From an uncultured Lachnospiraceae bacterium (GTDB lineage: Bacteria > Bacillota > Clostridia > Eubacteriales > Anaerofustaceae): a stretch of 64,000 bases of DNA. Positions within the stretch are counted from its first letter, which is position 1, and each line of letters starts with the position of its first letter. Both the position numbers and the translations under genes were made by a program. The stretch is from the NCBI GenBank assembly GCA_944381375.1, contig CALWKX010000022.1:117647-181646 (forward strand). The letters run 5' to 3'. Of the stretch, positions 55,140 through 62,702 are shown piece after piece. A model generated the notes under the pieces. The model had not been told where the DNA came from. It worked only from the letters and a program-made list of their open reading frames with translations, and ran no database searches.

Positions 55140-55868
55140 ATGAACGAAATAATCAGCAGACTCTATAAAAGAAAATCTGTGCGGGTATATGCAGACAAAC
55201 AAATATCATCAAAAGACAAAACAACAATAATTGACTGCGCCATACAGGCTCCCAGCGCAGGCAATTTGAGTTTATATTCCATAATAGACATAACCGATGA
55301 AAAAATAAAAAAAGCCCTTAGCATAAGCTGCGACAATCAGCCTTTCATCGAAAAAGCCCCAATGCTTTTGCTTTTTGCGGCTGACTACAAAAAACTTTAT
55401 GACGTAATACAATCGAAATTTCCCAACGTGAGAAAACCCGATATCGGAGATTTGTTTTTGGCTTATACAGATGCGGTTATAGCGGCGCAGAACGCTGTCG
55501 TAGCGGCGGACGCTTTAGGCATAGGTTCGTGTTATATCGGAGATATTTTGGAAAATTACGAAACTGTAAAAGAACTTTTAAACCTGAAAAAATATACGAT
55601 GCCTGCGGCTCTCGTGTGTTTTGGCTATCCCAGCGAAGGGCAGTTAAAACGCGCAAAGCCGATAAGAACTCCGCGCGATTATATAATTTCAAAAAATACA
55701 TATGAAGAAACACCTGTATCAACAACATTAAAAATGCTTGAAGAAAAACACTCTGACAATGCTGAAAATATAATAAAATCTGTAAATACAAGAAAATTCA
55801 GCGCGCCATTCGCGCTCGAAATGAGCGCAAGCGTGAAAAAATGGATACAGAATTGGCTCAGCGACTGA
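55140..55868 (+). CDS. Nitroreductase-family protein (FMN-dependent)
   Basis: A 242-residue flavoprotein. The start RLYKRKSVRVYADKQ and the motif QAPSAGNLSLYSII bind FMN; AADALGIGSCYIGDI and ALVCFGYPSEG are also typical. The last ~50 residues are an extra helical tail. It probably reduces nitro or quinone-like compounds, but the natural substrate is unknown. The longer frame from 54978 runs through CL8 and is rejected. No good ribosome site lies close to the ATG. The end overlaps the convergent lepB by 11 nt. Confidence 0.88.
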   Translation: MNEIISRLYKRKSVRVYADKQISSKDKTTIIDCAIQAPSAGNLSLYSIIDITDEKIKKALSISCDNQPFIEKAPMLLLFAADYKKLYDVIQSKFPNVRKPDIGDLFLAYTDAVIAAQNAVVAADALGIGSCYIGDILENYETVKELLNLKKYTMPAALVCFGYPSEGQLKRAKPIRTPRDYIISKNTYEETPVSTTLKMLEEKHSDNAENIIKSVNTRKFSAPFALEMSASVKKWIQNWLSD

Positions 55869-56409
55869 ATAAAGTAAACGGGCTTAACCTGAAAAGAACC
55901 CTGCCTATAATATCATCATAGCTTACAAATCCGAGCGACGAACTCCTGCTGTCAATACTGCTGGGGCGGTTGTCCCCCATTACAAACACGCAGCCTTCAG
56001 GTACTCTTACAGCAGAAAAATCAGGATACACCAAACTGCTGTCTATATAATCTTCCTGCAAAAGCTCGCCGTTAATATATACGCGGCTGTCCTTTATCTG
56101 TATGGTCTCTCCTTCTAAAGCTATTACTCTTTTTATATAGTTTTGCTGGTCATTAGCTTTTAATACTATAATATCTCCTCTTTGAGGCTCGCTGAAAGTA
56201 TAACTCAGTTTAGACAAAAACAGCCTTTGCCCTTCCAATATTGTAGGCGACATGCTTGACTGCTCTACTATAACTACTTCAAAAACTATAAGCCTTAAAA
56301 GTATGCCAACTATTAAGGCTATGGCTATTGTCTTTATCCAATCAAATATTTCTTTTCTTCTTTTTTCCTTCGAATCTTTATCTATCGAAGCATTATTTAA
56401 CTGATCCAT
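55858..56409 (-). CDS. lepB: Signal peptidase I
   Basis: Removes signal peptides from exported proteins at the outer face of the membrane; 183 residues. One N-terminal membrane segment (about 25-47). The catalytic Ser is in EQSSMSPTI, the Lys in YIKRVIALEGE; the C-terminal VMGDNRPSSIDSR box is also present. This is the short Bacillus-type (SipS) form. Confidence 0.95.
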   Translation of the reverse strand: MDQLNNASIDKDSKEKRRKEIFDWIKTIAIALIVGILLRLIVFEVVIVEQSSMSPTILEGQRLFLSKLSYTFSEPQRGDIIVLKANDQQNYIKRVIALEGETIQIKDSRVYINGELLQEDYIDSSLVYPDFSAVRVPEGCVFVMGDNRPSSIDSRSSSLGFVSYDDIIGRVLFRLSPFTLFSR

Positions 56410-56464
56410 TTATAATACCTGAATAGTATTATATACTTTTTTGATGTTTTATAAAATATTATCT

Positions 56465-58000
56465 TTACAGAAAAATATTTCCGCTGCCTCTGTACTGCAA
56501 AGCCTCGCTCAAATGATAAGAGCGTATATGATCACATCCGTCAAGATCCGCTATGGTGCGCGCCAATCTTAAAACACGATGATAACTTCTTGCAGACATA
56601 TCAAAACTTATATAAGCTCGTTTCATAAGCACAGAACTTTCTTCATCAAGGGCACAGAATGTTCCTATCTGCTTGACGCCCAGCTGTGAATTAAACAAAG
56701 CGCCAGTTTCAGCATACCTTTCAAGCTGCCTTTGGCGTGCCGCATTGACCCTTTTGCGTATATCCGCGCTTGTCTCCTCTTTTTCGTCATTGCCTGTGAG
56801 CACATCGTATTTTTCCACGTTTACCCTTGCCACAATATCTATTCTGTCAAGTATAGGTCCAGATATTTTCTGCATATATTTTTCGATCGCATTCTGAGAG
56901 CATCTGCAATTATGAGTTTCATCTCCGTCATAGCCGCACGGGCATGGATTCATGCTTGCCAAAAGCATAAACGAAGACGGGTAAGTGATGGTACCGGCCG
57001 CACGGGAAACCGTCACGGTCTTGTCTTCTATCGGCTGTCTTAATACCTCAAGGGCCATACGCGGGAATTCCGCAAATTCATCCAAGAACAATACTCCGCA
57101 GTGTGCCAAAGAAACTTCTCCGGGACGAGGGATTCTTCCGCCTCCTACCAATGCAATCGGAGATACAGTATGGTGAGGAGATCTAAAAGGACGTTTCGTT
57201 ATCAATGATCCTCCGTCCTTCAAATATCCCGCTACTGAATAAATCTTTGTAACATTGAGCATTTCCTCTTTACTCATATCCGGAAGTATAGTTGGAAAAC
57301 GCTTTGCAAGCATTGTTTTACCGCTGCCCGGAGGCCCTATCATCAACATATTATGAGCCCCTGCTGCGGCGATTTCAAGCGCGCGCTTTATATTGCGCTG
57401 GCCGCGCACTTCCGACATATCCGCATCGTAACTTTCGGCGCTTGTATCAAACGCATCGTCGCGGCATTTTGACGCTACGAGCTTTTTATCGGTACAAAGA
57501 TGTTCAATCACTTGAGTAAGTGATGACGCTGCATAGATCAACACGCCTTCTGCAAGGCTTGCTTCTCTCTCGTTTTCCATAGGAACAATGAACTTGCGCC
57601 AGCCGTTCTCGGCTGCTGACGCTATCATTGGCAGTATGCCCTTTACGCCTTTTACTGCTCCGTCCAGCGAAAGCTCTCCCATAATTATATATTCTTCAAA
57701 ATCACGTTTTGTAATTATTTGGGACGAAGCGGCAAGTATGGACACTGCAAGCGGCAGATCGAAAACCGTACCTTCTTTTTTTATATCGGCGGGTGCAAGA
57801 TTAACGGTAACTTTCGTTTGCGGAAACTTATATCCCGCATTTTTTATAGCGGCGACAACTCTTTCTTTTGATTCGCGCACGGCGGTATCGGGTAGGCCTA
57901 CCATATAAAATGAAGATATTCCTTCTGATACGTCAGTTTCGACAGTTATAATGCTGCCCTGTATACCCACAAGCGTTGAGGTCTTTACTTTGGATAGCAT
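56465..58000 (-). CDS. comM: YifB/ComM-family AAA ATPase (Mg-chelatase-like)
   Basis: A hexameric helicase-like ATPase; ComM helps branch migration during natural transformation. About 511 residues. A Lon-type N-terminal fold (VETDVSEGISSFYMVGLPD) is followed by the Walker A GPPGSGKTMLAKR, FLDEFAEF and a four-Cys cluster (CPCG ... CRC), then the Mg-chelatase C-terminal domain. The ATG at 58000 with AAGGAGGT upstream is preferred over 58018. Confidence 0.92.
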   Translation of the reverse strand: MLSKVKTSTLVGIQGSIITVETDVSEGISSFYMVGLPDTAVRESKERVVAAIKNAGYKFPQTKVTVNLAPADIKKEGTVFDLPLAVSILAASSQIITKRDFEEYIIMGELSLDGAVKGVKGILPMIASAAENGWRKFIVPMENEREASLAEGVLIYAASSLTQVIEHLCTDKKLVASKCRDDAFDTSAESYDADMSEVRGQRNIKRALEIAAAGAHNMLMIGPPGSGKTMLAKRFPTILPDMSKEEMLNVTKIYSVAGYLKDGGSLITKRPFRSPHHTVSPIALVGGGRIPRPGEVSLAHCGVLFLDEFAEFPRMALEVLRQPIEDKTVTVSRAAGTITYPSSFMLLASMNPCPCGYDGDETHNCRCSQNAIEKYMQKISGPILDRIDIVARVNVEKYDVLTGNDEKEETSADIRKRVNAARQRQLERYAETGALFNSQLGVKQIGTFCALDEESSVLMKRAYISFDMSARSYHRVLRLARTIADLDGCDHIRSYHLSEALQYRGSGNIFL

Positions 58001-58126
58001 GATAAATACCTCCTTCATTTTATATATACTGAATAAGCGTCTGAAACCCTTTATTTTTTCGAAATTTTTTTATTTCTGAAAACAAGGCGGCGGCAAATTG
58101 TAAAATTAAAATTGACTGACAAACAA

Positions 58127-58257
58127 GGGGCGCGGCGCGAAGTCAGGGCCAATAAGGCCCTGACCGCGCAAGGCTATAAGCCTTGCGCAAGGCATCGCAC
58201 GGCAGGCGTGAAGCACATTCGCGCTTCACTGCCGTGCGATGCGGCGCGCCGCGCCCC
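58127..58257. repeat. Cloverleaf palindrome CL9
   Basis: A perfect 13-bp outer stem (GGGGCGCGGCGCG at 58127-58139 with 58245-58257) encloses three hairpins: GTCAGGGCC/GGCCCTGAC, GCGCAAGGC/GCCTTGCGC, and a long ATCGCACGGCAG... arm with a 2-nt bulge. It lies between the divergent YifB and TSUP genes. The AT-rich stretch 58260-58391 holds the expected TSUP promoter. Confidence 0.92.
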
Positions 58258-58391
58258 GAACGAACCCACACGTCAAACACAGCCTAAGTGACTGCTTTGA
58301 AAAAGTTTATTAAATTAAATTTAATTTTATATGGCATTTTATACAATATGGATGTATTATATATAATATATCACAAAAAAGAGGTTTCATA

Positions 58392-59162
58392 ATGCTGCTT
58401 GACTTCGTTTCTTATCTTATTCTCTGTCCTTTAATTTTCCTCTCAGGCTTACTTGATTCCATAGCAGGAGGCGGCGGCGTTATTTCTATTCCGGCATATA
58501 TGCTCGCCGGACTTAGCCCTCATCATGCAATAGGCACAAACAAAGTATCTGTAGCCATAGGATGCAGCGCTTCTATAGTACGATACGCGTCAAACAAAAT
58601 GATCAATTACAAAATCGCCGTAATCGGAGCATTGTGCTCCGTCGCCGGTTCTGTTATTGGGGCAAGGCTGGTACTTTTGGTTTCCGATCAAATACTAAAT
58701 TATATGATGATCATAATTCTTCCCGCTGTTGCTGTATTTACGCTGACAAATAAAAAATTGACAAATGAAAATACTGCATACACACAAAATATACCTTCCT
58801 CAAAACTTATAAGCGTTTATGTGGCAATATTTTTGTTGGGAATATACAGCGGTTTTTACGGTCCCGGCCATGGCACGTTTGTACTTCTGGCTTTGGTTCA
58901 GATCGGCGGCATGCCGGCCAGCGCAGCTGCAGCAACCGCAAGATTTATAAACCTCGGAGGAGTATTGGGCGCGCTTACAGTTTTTTTGATAAACGGCCAA
59001 AGCCAAATCATCACGGGACTTATTGCGGGAGCCTTCTGCTTGCTGGGGAATTACATAGGAAGCGGCCTTGTCGTAAAGAACGGTGCAAAAATAGTACGTC
59101 CTATAATAATTACAGTTCTTGCTCTTCTATTTGTAAAAATAATATGGGAACTCATAAGTTAA
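58392..59162 (+). CDS. TSUP-family (TauE/SafE) transporter
   Basis: A 256-residue membrane protein with about eight hydrophobic segments. The repeat motifs GGGGVISIPAYMLAGLSPHHA and GFYGPGHGTFVLLALVQIGG (pieces ISIPAYMLAGL and FYGPGHGTF) are typical. Family members export sulfite, sulfoacetate or related organic sulfur anions. Nothing in the surroundings identifies the substrate. Confidence 0.9.
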   Translation: MLLDFVSYLILCPLIFLSGLLDSIAGGGGVISIPAYMLAGLSPHHAIGTNKVSVAIGCSASIVRYASNKMINYKIAVIGALCSVAGSVIGARLVLLVSDQILNYMMIIILPAVAVFTLTNKKLTNENTAYTQNIPSSKLISVYVAIFLLGIYSGFYGPGHGTFVLLALVQIGGMPASAAAATARFINLGGVLGALTVFLINGQSQIITGLIAGAFCLLGNYIGSGLVVKNGAKIVRPIIITVLALLFVKIIWELIS

Positions 59163-59178
59163 AATACCGTTAAAATAT

Positions 59179-59208
59179 TTGACATTATTCTATATATTAT
59201 ATTAGAAT
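59179..59208 (+). promoter_or_regulatory. Promoter of the Mn-riboswitch/P-type ATPase unit
   Basis: TTGACA and TAGAAT are 18 nt apart, with the candidate aptamer starting about 10 nt after the -10 box. Confidence 0.7.
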
Positions 59209-59216
59209 AATTTTTA

Positions 59217-59337
59217 ATGAGGGAGTAGTTCCGCGCCAACAGCGCGGGATAAATCAACAACATGACGAAAGCGTCTGGTTTATCCATTTAAAGAATGAGA
59301 CTCATATACGTCAATACGTATATGAGTTTTTTTAAAA
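59217..59337 (+). ncRNA. yybP-ykoY (manganese) riboswitch with terminator
   Basis: The leader starts GAGGGAGTAG, has a stem CCGCGC/GCGCGG, then ATCAACAACATGACGAAAGC and GTCTGGTTTATC, which I recognise as the conserved parts of the Mn2+-sensing yybP-ykoY family. A perfect terminator follows at 59308-59337 (ACTCATATACG/TACGTATATGAGT region, then Ts). Mn2+ binding would prevent termination and allow the transporter gene to be read. Confidence 0.78.
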
Positions 59338-59370
59338 AGAAATAATATAATTCGGGGAGGAACTATCCAA

Positions 59371-62022
59371 TTGAAAGAGTATCTCAACAGCGTTGAGGAT
59401 GTGCTTAAAGAAAAACATACTTCTTTTGAAGGCTTAACGCAAAATGAAGCTCGCACACGTCTCGAACAATACGGCCCAAATAAGCTGGAGGAGGGCAAAA
59501 AAGTTACTCTTGTCCAGAAATTCTTAAAAGAGCTTTGCGACCCTATGATACTTATTCTTATTGCCGCTGCATTAGTATCAGCGGTAACAGCAATATATTC
59601 CGGAGAATCGTTTGCGGATGTAATCATAATTATGGCTGTCGTAATAATCAATGCAGTATTGGGAGTCGTCCAGGAAAGCAAAGCGGAACGCGCAATAGAA
59701 GCGCTGAAAGAAATTACCGCCGCCACATCCAAAGTCGTGCGTGAAGGCGTTAAAATGACTGTAAAAAGTGAAGAACTCGTAGTCGGCGATATTGTTATTC
59801 TTGAAGCGGGAGATGCAGTCCCCGCTGACTGCCGGATAATCGAAAGCGCTTCTCTTAAAGCGGAGGAAGCCGCGCTTACGGGCGAAAGCGTTCCGGTAAC
59901 AAAAACAAGCGACATACTTGATTCAAAAGGAAAAGACGACGTTTTGCTCGGCGACAGGATAAATATGGCATACATGGGAAGCAGCATTGTTTACGGACGA
60001 GGCCGCGCTGTTGTATGCGCAACGGGCATGAATACGGAAATGGGCAAAATCGCAGCTTCTCTTTCACAGGCGAAAGATGAAGCTACGCCTTTGCAGCTCA
60101 AGCTTAATCAGCTCAGCAAGATTTTGAGTGTATTGGTACTGGCAATTTGCGCCGCAATATTTGCAGTGGACATTATCCGTTCATATCCCAACATATCATT
60201 TGACAGCATGATTGATATGTTCATGGTTGCCGTAAGTTTGGCTGTGGCTGCAATCCCTGAAGGACTTGCGGCGGTAGTAACTATAGTGCTTTCCATAGGC
60301 GTTACCAAAATGTCCAAAAAAAGCGCGGTAATAAGAAAACTTACAGCTGTTGAGACTTTAGGCTGCACACAGGTCATATGCTCTGACAAAACAGGAACAC
60401 TGACTCAAAACAGAATGACAGTCGTGGAAGTTTTTTCGGACGATGAAAAACTGCTTGCCAAAACAATGGCTCTTGCCAGCGATGCTTATCTGAATGAAAA
60501 TAAAAAGGCAGAAGGCGAACCTACAGAATGTGCTTTAGTCGATTACGCGTACAAAATAGGTCTTGACAAAGGCGAAACAGAAAAACAGACTCCAAGAACC
60601 GGAGAAGCTCCTTTTGACTCCATGCGCAAAATGATGTCAGTGGTCTGTTTAGAAAACGGCGAATATATTCAATACACAAAAGGCGCGCCCGACGAAGTTT
60701 TGAAGGTTTGTACTCATGCACTTATTGACGGAGAAAAGGTTCGTCTGAATGACAAGGTCAAAGAAAAAATACTTACTGAAAACAAAAAAATGGCTGACAA
60801 AGCGCTAAGGGTGCTTTGTGCGGCGACAAAGGAATATGGAAAGAACCCTCCGAAATCTTACGACGCCGGATATCTTGAAAAAGGTCTATGTTATGTGGGC
60901 CTTTGCGGAATGATAGATCCCGTCAGAGATGAGGTCAAAGACGCTATAGCAATGTGCCGCGAGGCCGGCATACGTCCGATAATGATAACGGGCGACCATA
61001 TTGACACTGCCGTTGCAATAGCTAAAGAACTCAAAATAATACAAAACGCAAGTGAAGCGATTACCGGCGATAAGCTGGGAGCCCTTACAGACGATGAACT
61101 TTATGAAGCCGTTACAAAATATTCCGTTTATGCAAGGGTACAGCCTGAGCACAAGACGAGGATTGTCGAAGCATGGAAAAAACGCGGTAAAATCACGGCG
61201 ATGACAGGAGACGGCGTAAATGACGCGCCGAGTATAAAGCGTGCTGATATAGGCATTGGCATGGGGATCACGGGTACGGATGTTACGAAAAACGTGGCGG
61301 ATATGGTGCTGGCGGATGATAATTTTGCTACGATAGTATTTGCTGTAGAGGAAGGAAGAAGAATTTACGACAATATAAGAAAGTCGATACAATTTTTGCT
61401 TGCATCCAACTTATCAGAAGTACTGAGCGTATTTACAGCAACTATTCTGAGCTTTACCATACTAAAACCTGTGCATCTTCTGTGGATAAATCTTATTACA
61501 GACTGTTTTCCTGCGCTTGCGCTGGGGATGGAGGAAGCGGAAAGCGATGTCATGAAGCGTCCTCCGAGATCTTCAAAAGAAGGAATTTTTGCAGGGGGCA
61601 TGCTCTATAAGATTGTATTCCAAGGAGCGGTAGTAACGATAATCACGATTGCGTCTTATTTGATAGGTCACTATTTTGAATCAGGCGCATGGGAAATAGT
61701 AACAAGTCCGGACGGGATGACGATGGCATTTTTGACGCTTTCCATGACGGAGATGTTTCATTCTTTCAACATGCGTTCGCTTGACGGGTCGATATTTACA
61801 ATGCGAAAACAAAACAAATATTTGCTGCTTGCTTTTGCGGCGTCGTTTATTTGTACGGTTGCAGTAATTTACGTACCGTTTCTTGCAAATGCTTTCGGAT
61901 TTGAGCACATTTCACTTGTTGAATTCGGAATTGCCGCAGCGTTATCAGTTTTGATCATACCAATTGTAGAAATCGAAAAATTAATAAGAAGATCATTAGG
62001 TAAAAATAAAACAAATAACTAA
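59371..62022 (+). CDS. P-type cation-transporting ATPase (SERCA-like; probably Mn2+/Ca2+ export)
   Basis: An 883-residue P2-type ATPase. It has the N-terminal cation-ATPase domain, TGES (dephosphorylation), SDKTGTLTQN with the phosphorylated Asp, and TGDGVNDAPS. SERCA-type ion residues are present: PEGL in segment 4, SNLSEV in segment 5, and NLITD in segment 6. This fits Ca2+ or Mn2+. The upstream yybP-ykoY element points to Mn2+ export. The start is TTG with GGGGAGGA upstream. Confidence 0.92.
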   Translation: MKEYLNSVEDVLKEKHTSFEGLTQNEARTRLEQYGPNKLEEGKKVTLVQKFLKELCDPMILILIAAALVSAVTAIYSGESFADVIIIMAVVIINAVLGVVQESKAERAIEALKEITAATSKVVREGVKMTVKSEELVVGDIVILEAGDAVPADCRIIESASLKAEEAALTGESVPVTKTSDILDSKGKDDVLLGDRINMAYMGSSIVYGRGRAVVCATGMNTEMGKIAASLSQAKDEATPLQLKLNQLSKILSVLVLAICAAIFAVDIIRSYPNISFDSMIDMFMVAVSLAVAAIPEGLAAVVTIVLSIGVTKMSKKSAVIRKLTAVETLGCTQVICSDKTGTLTQNRMTVVEVFSDDEKLLAKTMALASDAYLNENKKAEGEPTECALVDYAYKIGLDKGETEKQTPRTGEAPFDSMRKMMSVVCLENGEYIQYTKGAPDEVLKVCTHALIDGEKVRLNDKVKEKILTENKKMADKALRVLCAATKEYGKNPPKSYDAGYLEKGLCYVGLCGMIDPVRDEVKDAIAMCREAGIRPIMITGDHIDTAVAIAKELKIIQNASEAITGDKLGALTDDELYEAVTKYSVYARVQPEHKTRIVEAWKKRGKITAMTGDGVNDAPSIKRADIGIGMGITGTDVTKNVADMVLADDNFATIVFAVEEGRRIYDNIRKSIQFLLASNLSEVLSVFTATILSFTILKPVHLLWINLITDCFPALALGMEEAESDVMKRPPRSSKEGIFAGGMLYKIVFQGAVVTIITIASYLIGHYFESGAWEIVTSPDGMTMAFLTLSMTEMFHSFNMRSLDGSIFTMRKQNKYLLLAFAASFICTVAVIYVPFLANAFGFEHISLVEFGIAAALSVLIIPIVEIEKLIRRSLGKNKTNN

Positions 62023-62026
62023 ATAA

Positions 62027-62058
62027 AAAAACGAAGGAATAATCCTTCGTTTTTTTTT
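62027..62058 (+). terminator. Terminator of the P-type ATPase gene
   Basis: AAACGAAGGA and TCCTTCGTTT enclose ATAA, followed by a run of Ts. It is the strongest terminator in the window. Confidence 0.92.
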
Positions 62059-62076
62059 CGCGGGCGGGCGCGGCCG
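62059..62076. repeat. Half cloverleaf remnant
   Basis: GCGGGCGGGCGCGGCCG matches the left outer arm of CL4 (GGGCGGGCGCGGC) but has no right partner nearby. A lone small hairpin CAGGCGC/GCGCCTG lies at 62157-62174. The whole may be a decayed copy. Confidence 0.5.
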
Positions 62077-62083
62077 AAGGTAT

Positions 62084-62141
62084 GGGGCAGATCATAAAAC
62101 GCATATATGCGTTTTAGTACCTTTTAGAAGGGTGGGAATTA
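62084..62141 (+). repeat. GE element 5
   Basis: It starts GGGGCAGATCA, has the hairpin TAAAACGCAT/ATGCGTTTTA, and ends TTTTAGAAGGGTGGGAATTA. CL10 lies 151 nt past its 3' end, with a small hairpin at 62157-62174 between. Confidence 0.7.
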
Positions 62142-62292
62142 CAAGGCTGTAAGCAACAGGCGCTTATGCGCCTGATTATAAATTCTCAAAATTCCTATAA
62201 GCCTGAAACATATCTCCGATTTCTTATTTTGAAAGAAAAGAGTACTATGCGTTTGTTATTTCGCATTTTAATAATCTATTGATAACCGATTG

Positions 62293-62409
62293 ACAGCGAA
62301 AACAAAAGGAGAGGGGCGCGCCGCAAAAGCCTTAACGGCTTTATGAAGCGGCCGCTTCGCCCGCGCATAAGCGCGGTGCGGCGCGCCCCTCTCCTTTTGT
62401 TTTCGCTGT
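62293..62409. repeat. Cloverleaf palindrome CL10
   Basis: A perfect 32-bp outer stem (62293-62324 with 62378-62409) encloses 53 nt with three hairpins: AAAGCC/GGCTTT, GAAGCG/CGCTTC and CCGCGC/GCGCGG. The inner part of the outer stem is GGGGCGCGCCGC, as in CL2; the outer 20 bp (ACAGCGAAAACAAAAGGAGA) do not match other copies. Confidence 0.93.
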
Positions 62410-62561
62410 TTATAACAATTATTGCTTCACCATAAAGCTTCATACATAACTCAAAATACCTCAATGACTTATTTATAATAAGCAAACCTATATAATTTAT
62501 TCTCTACATACGTATAATTGCTTTATTTACTTTTGAAAATTTTAATATAAATCAAAAACTA

Positions 62562-62591
62562 TTGACACAACCTTTCCCTACATACTATAAT
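62562..62591 (+). promoter_or_regulatory. Promoter of the CaiB-type CoA-transferase gene
   Basis: TTGACA and TATAAT are 18 nt apart. The leader of about 105 nt contains an AT-rich imperfect stem around AGGGCGCGCC before the ribosome site TACGGAGG. Confidence 0.75.
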
Positions 62592-62702
62592 AAACGCGGA
62601 TAGTAAATAAGGTTAGTATATATATTCAGTAACCAAAGTGTAATATAAGGCATATGCGTAGGGCGCGCCTGCGTTATATATAGAATACGGAGGTATTAAA
62701 AA

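Noticed and set aside
59280..59987. 235-codon frame opposite the P-type ATPase start
   Set aside because: Antisense to a well supported gene; Ser/Thr/Ile-rich composition typical of a shadow frame.
10907..62409. CRISPR array or integron attC sites as an explanation for the repeats
   Set aside because: The copies are kilobases apart, without equal spacers, cas genes or an integrase; the three-arm fold is unlike attC or CRISPR repeats.
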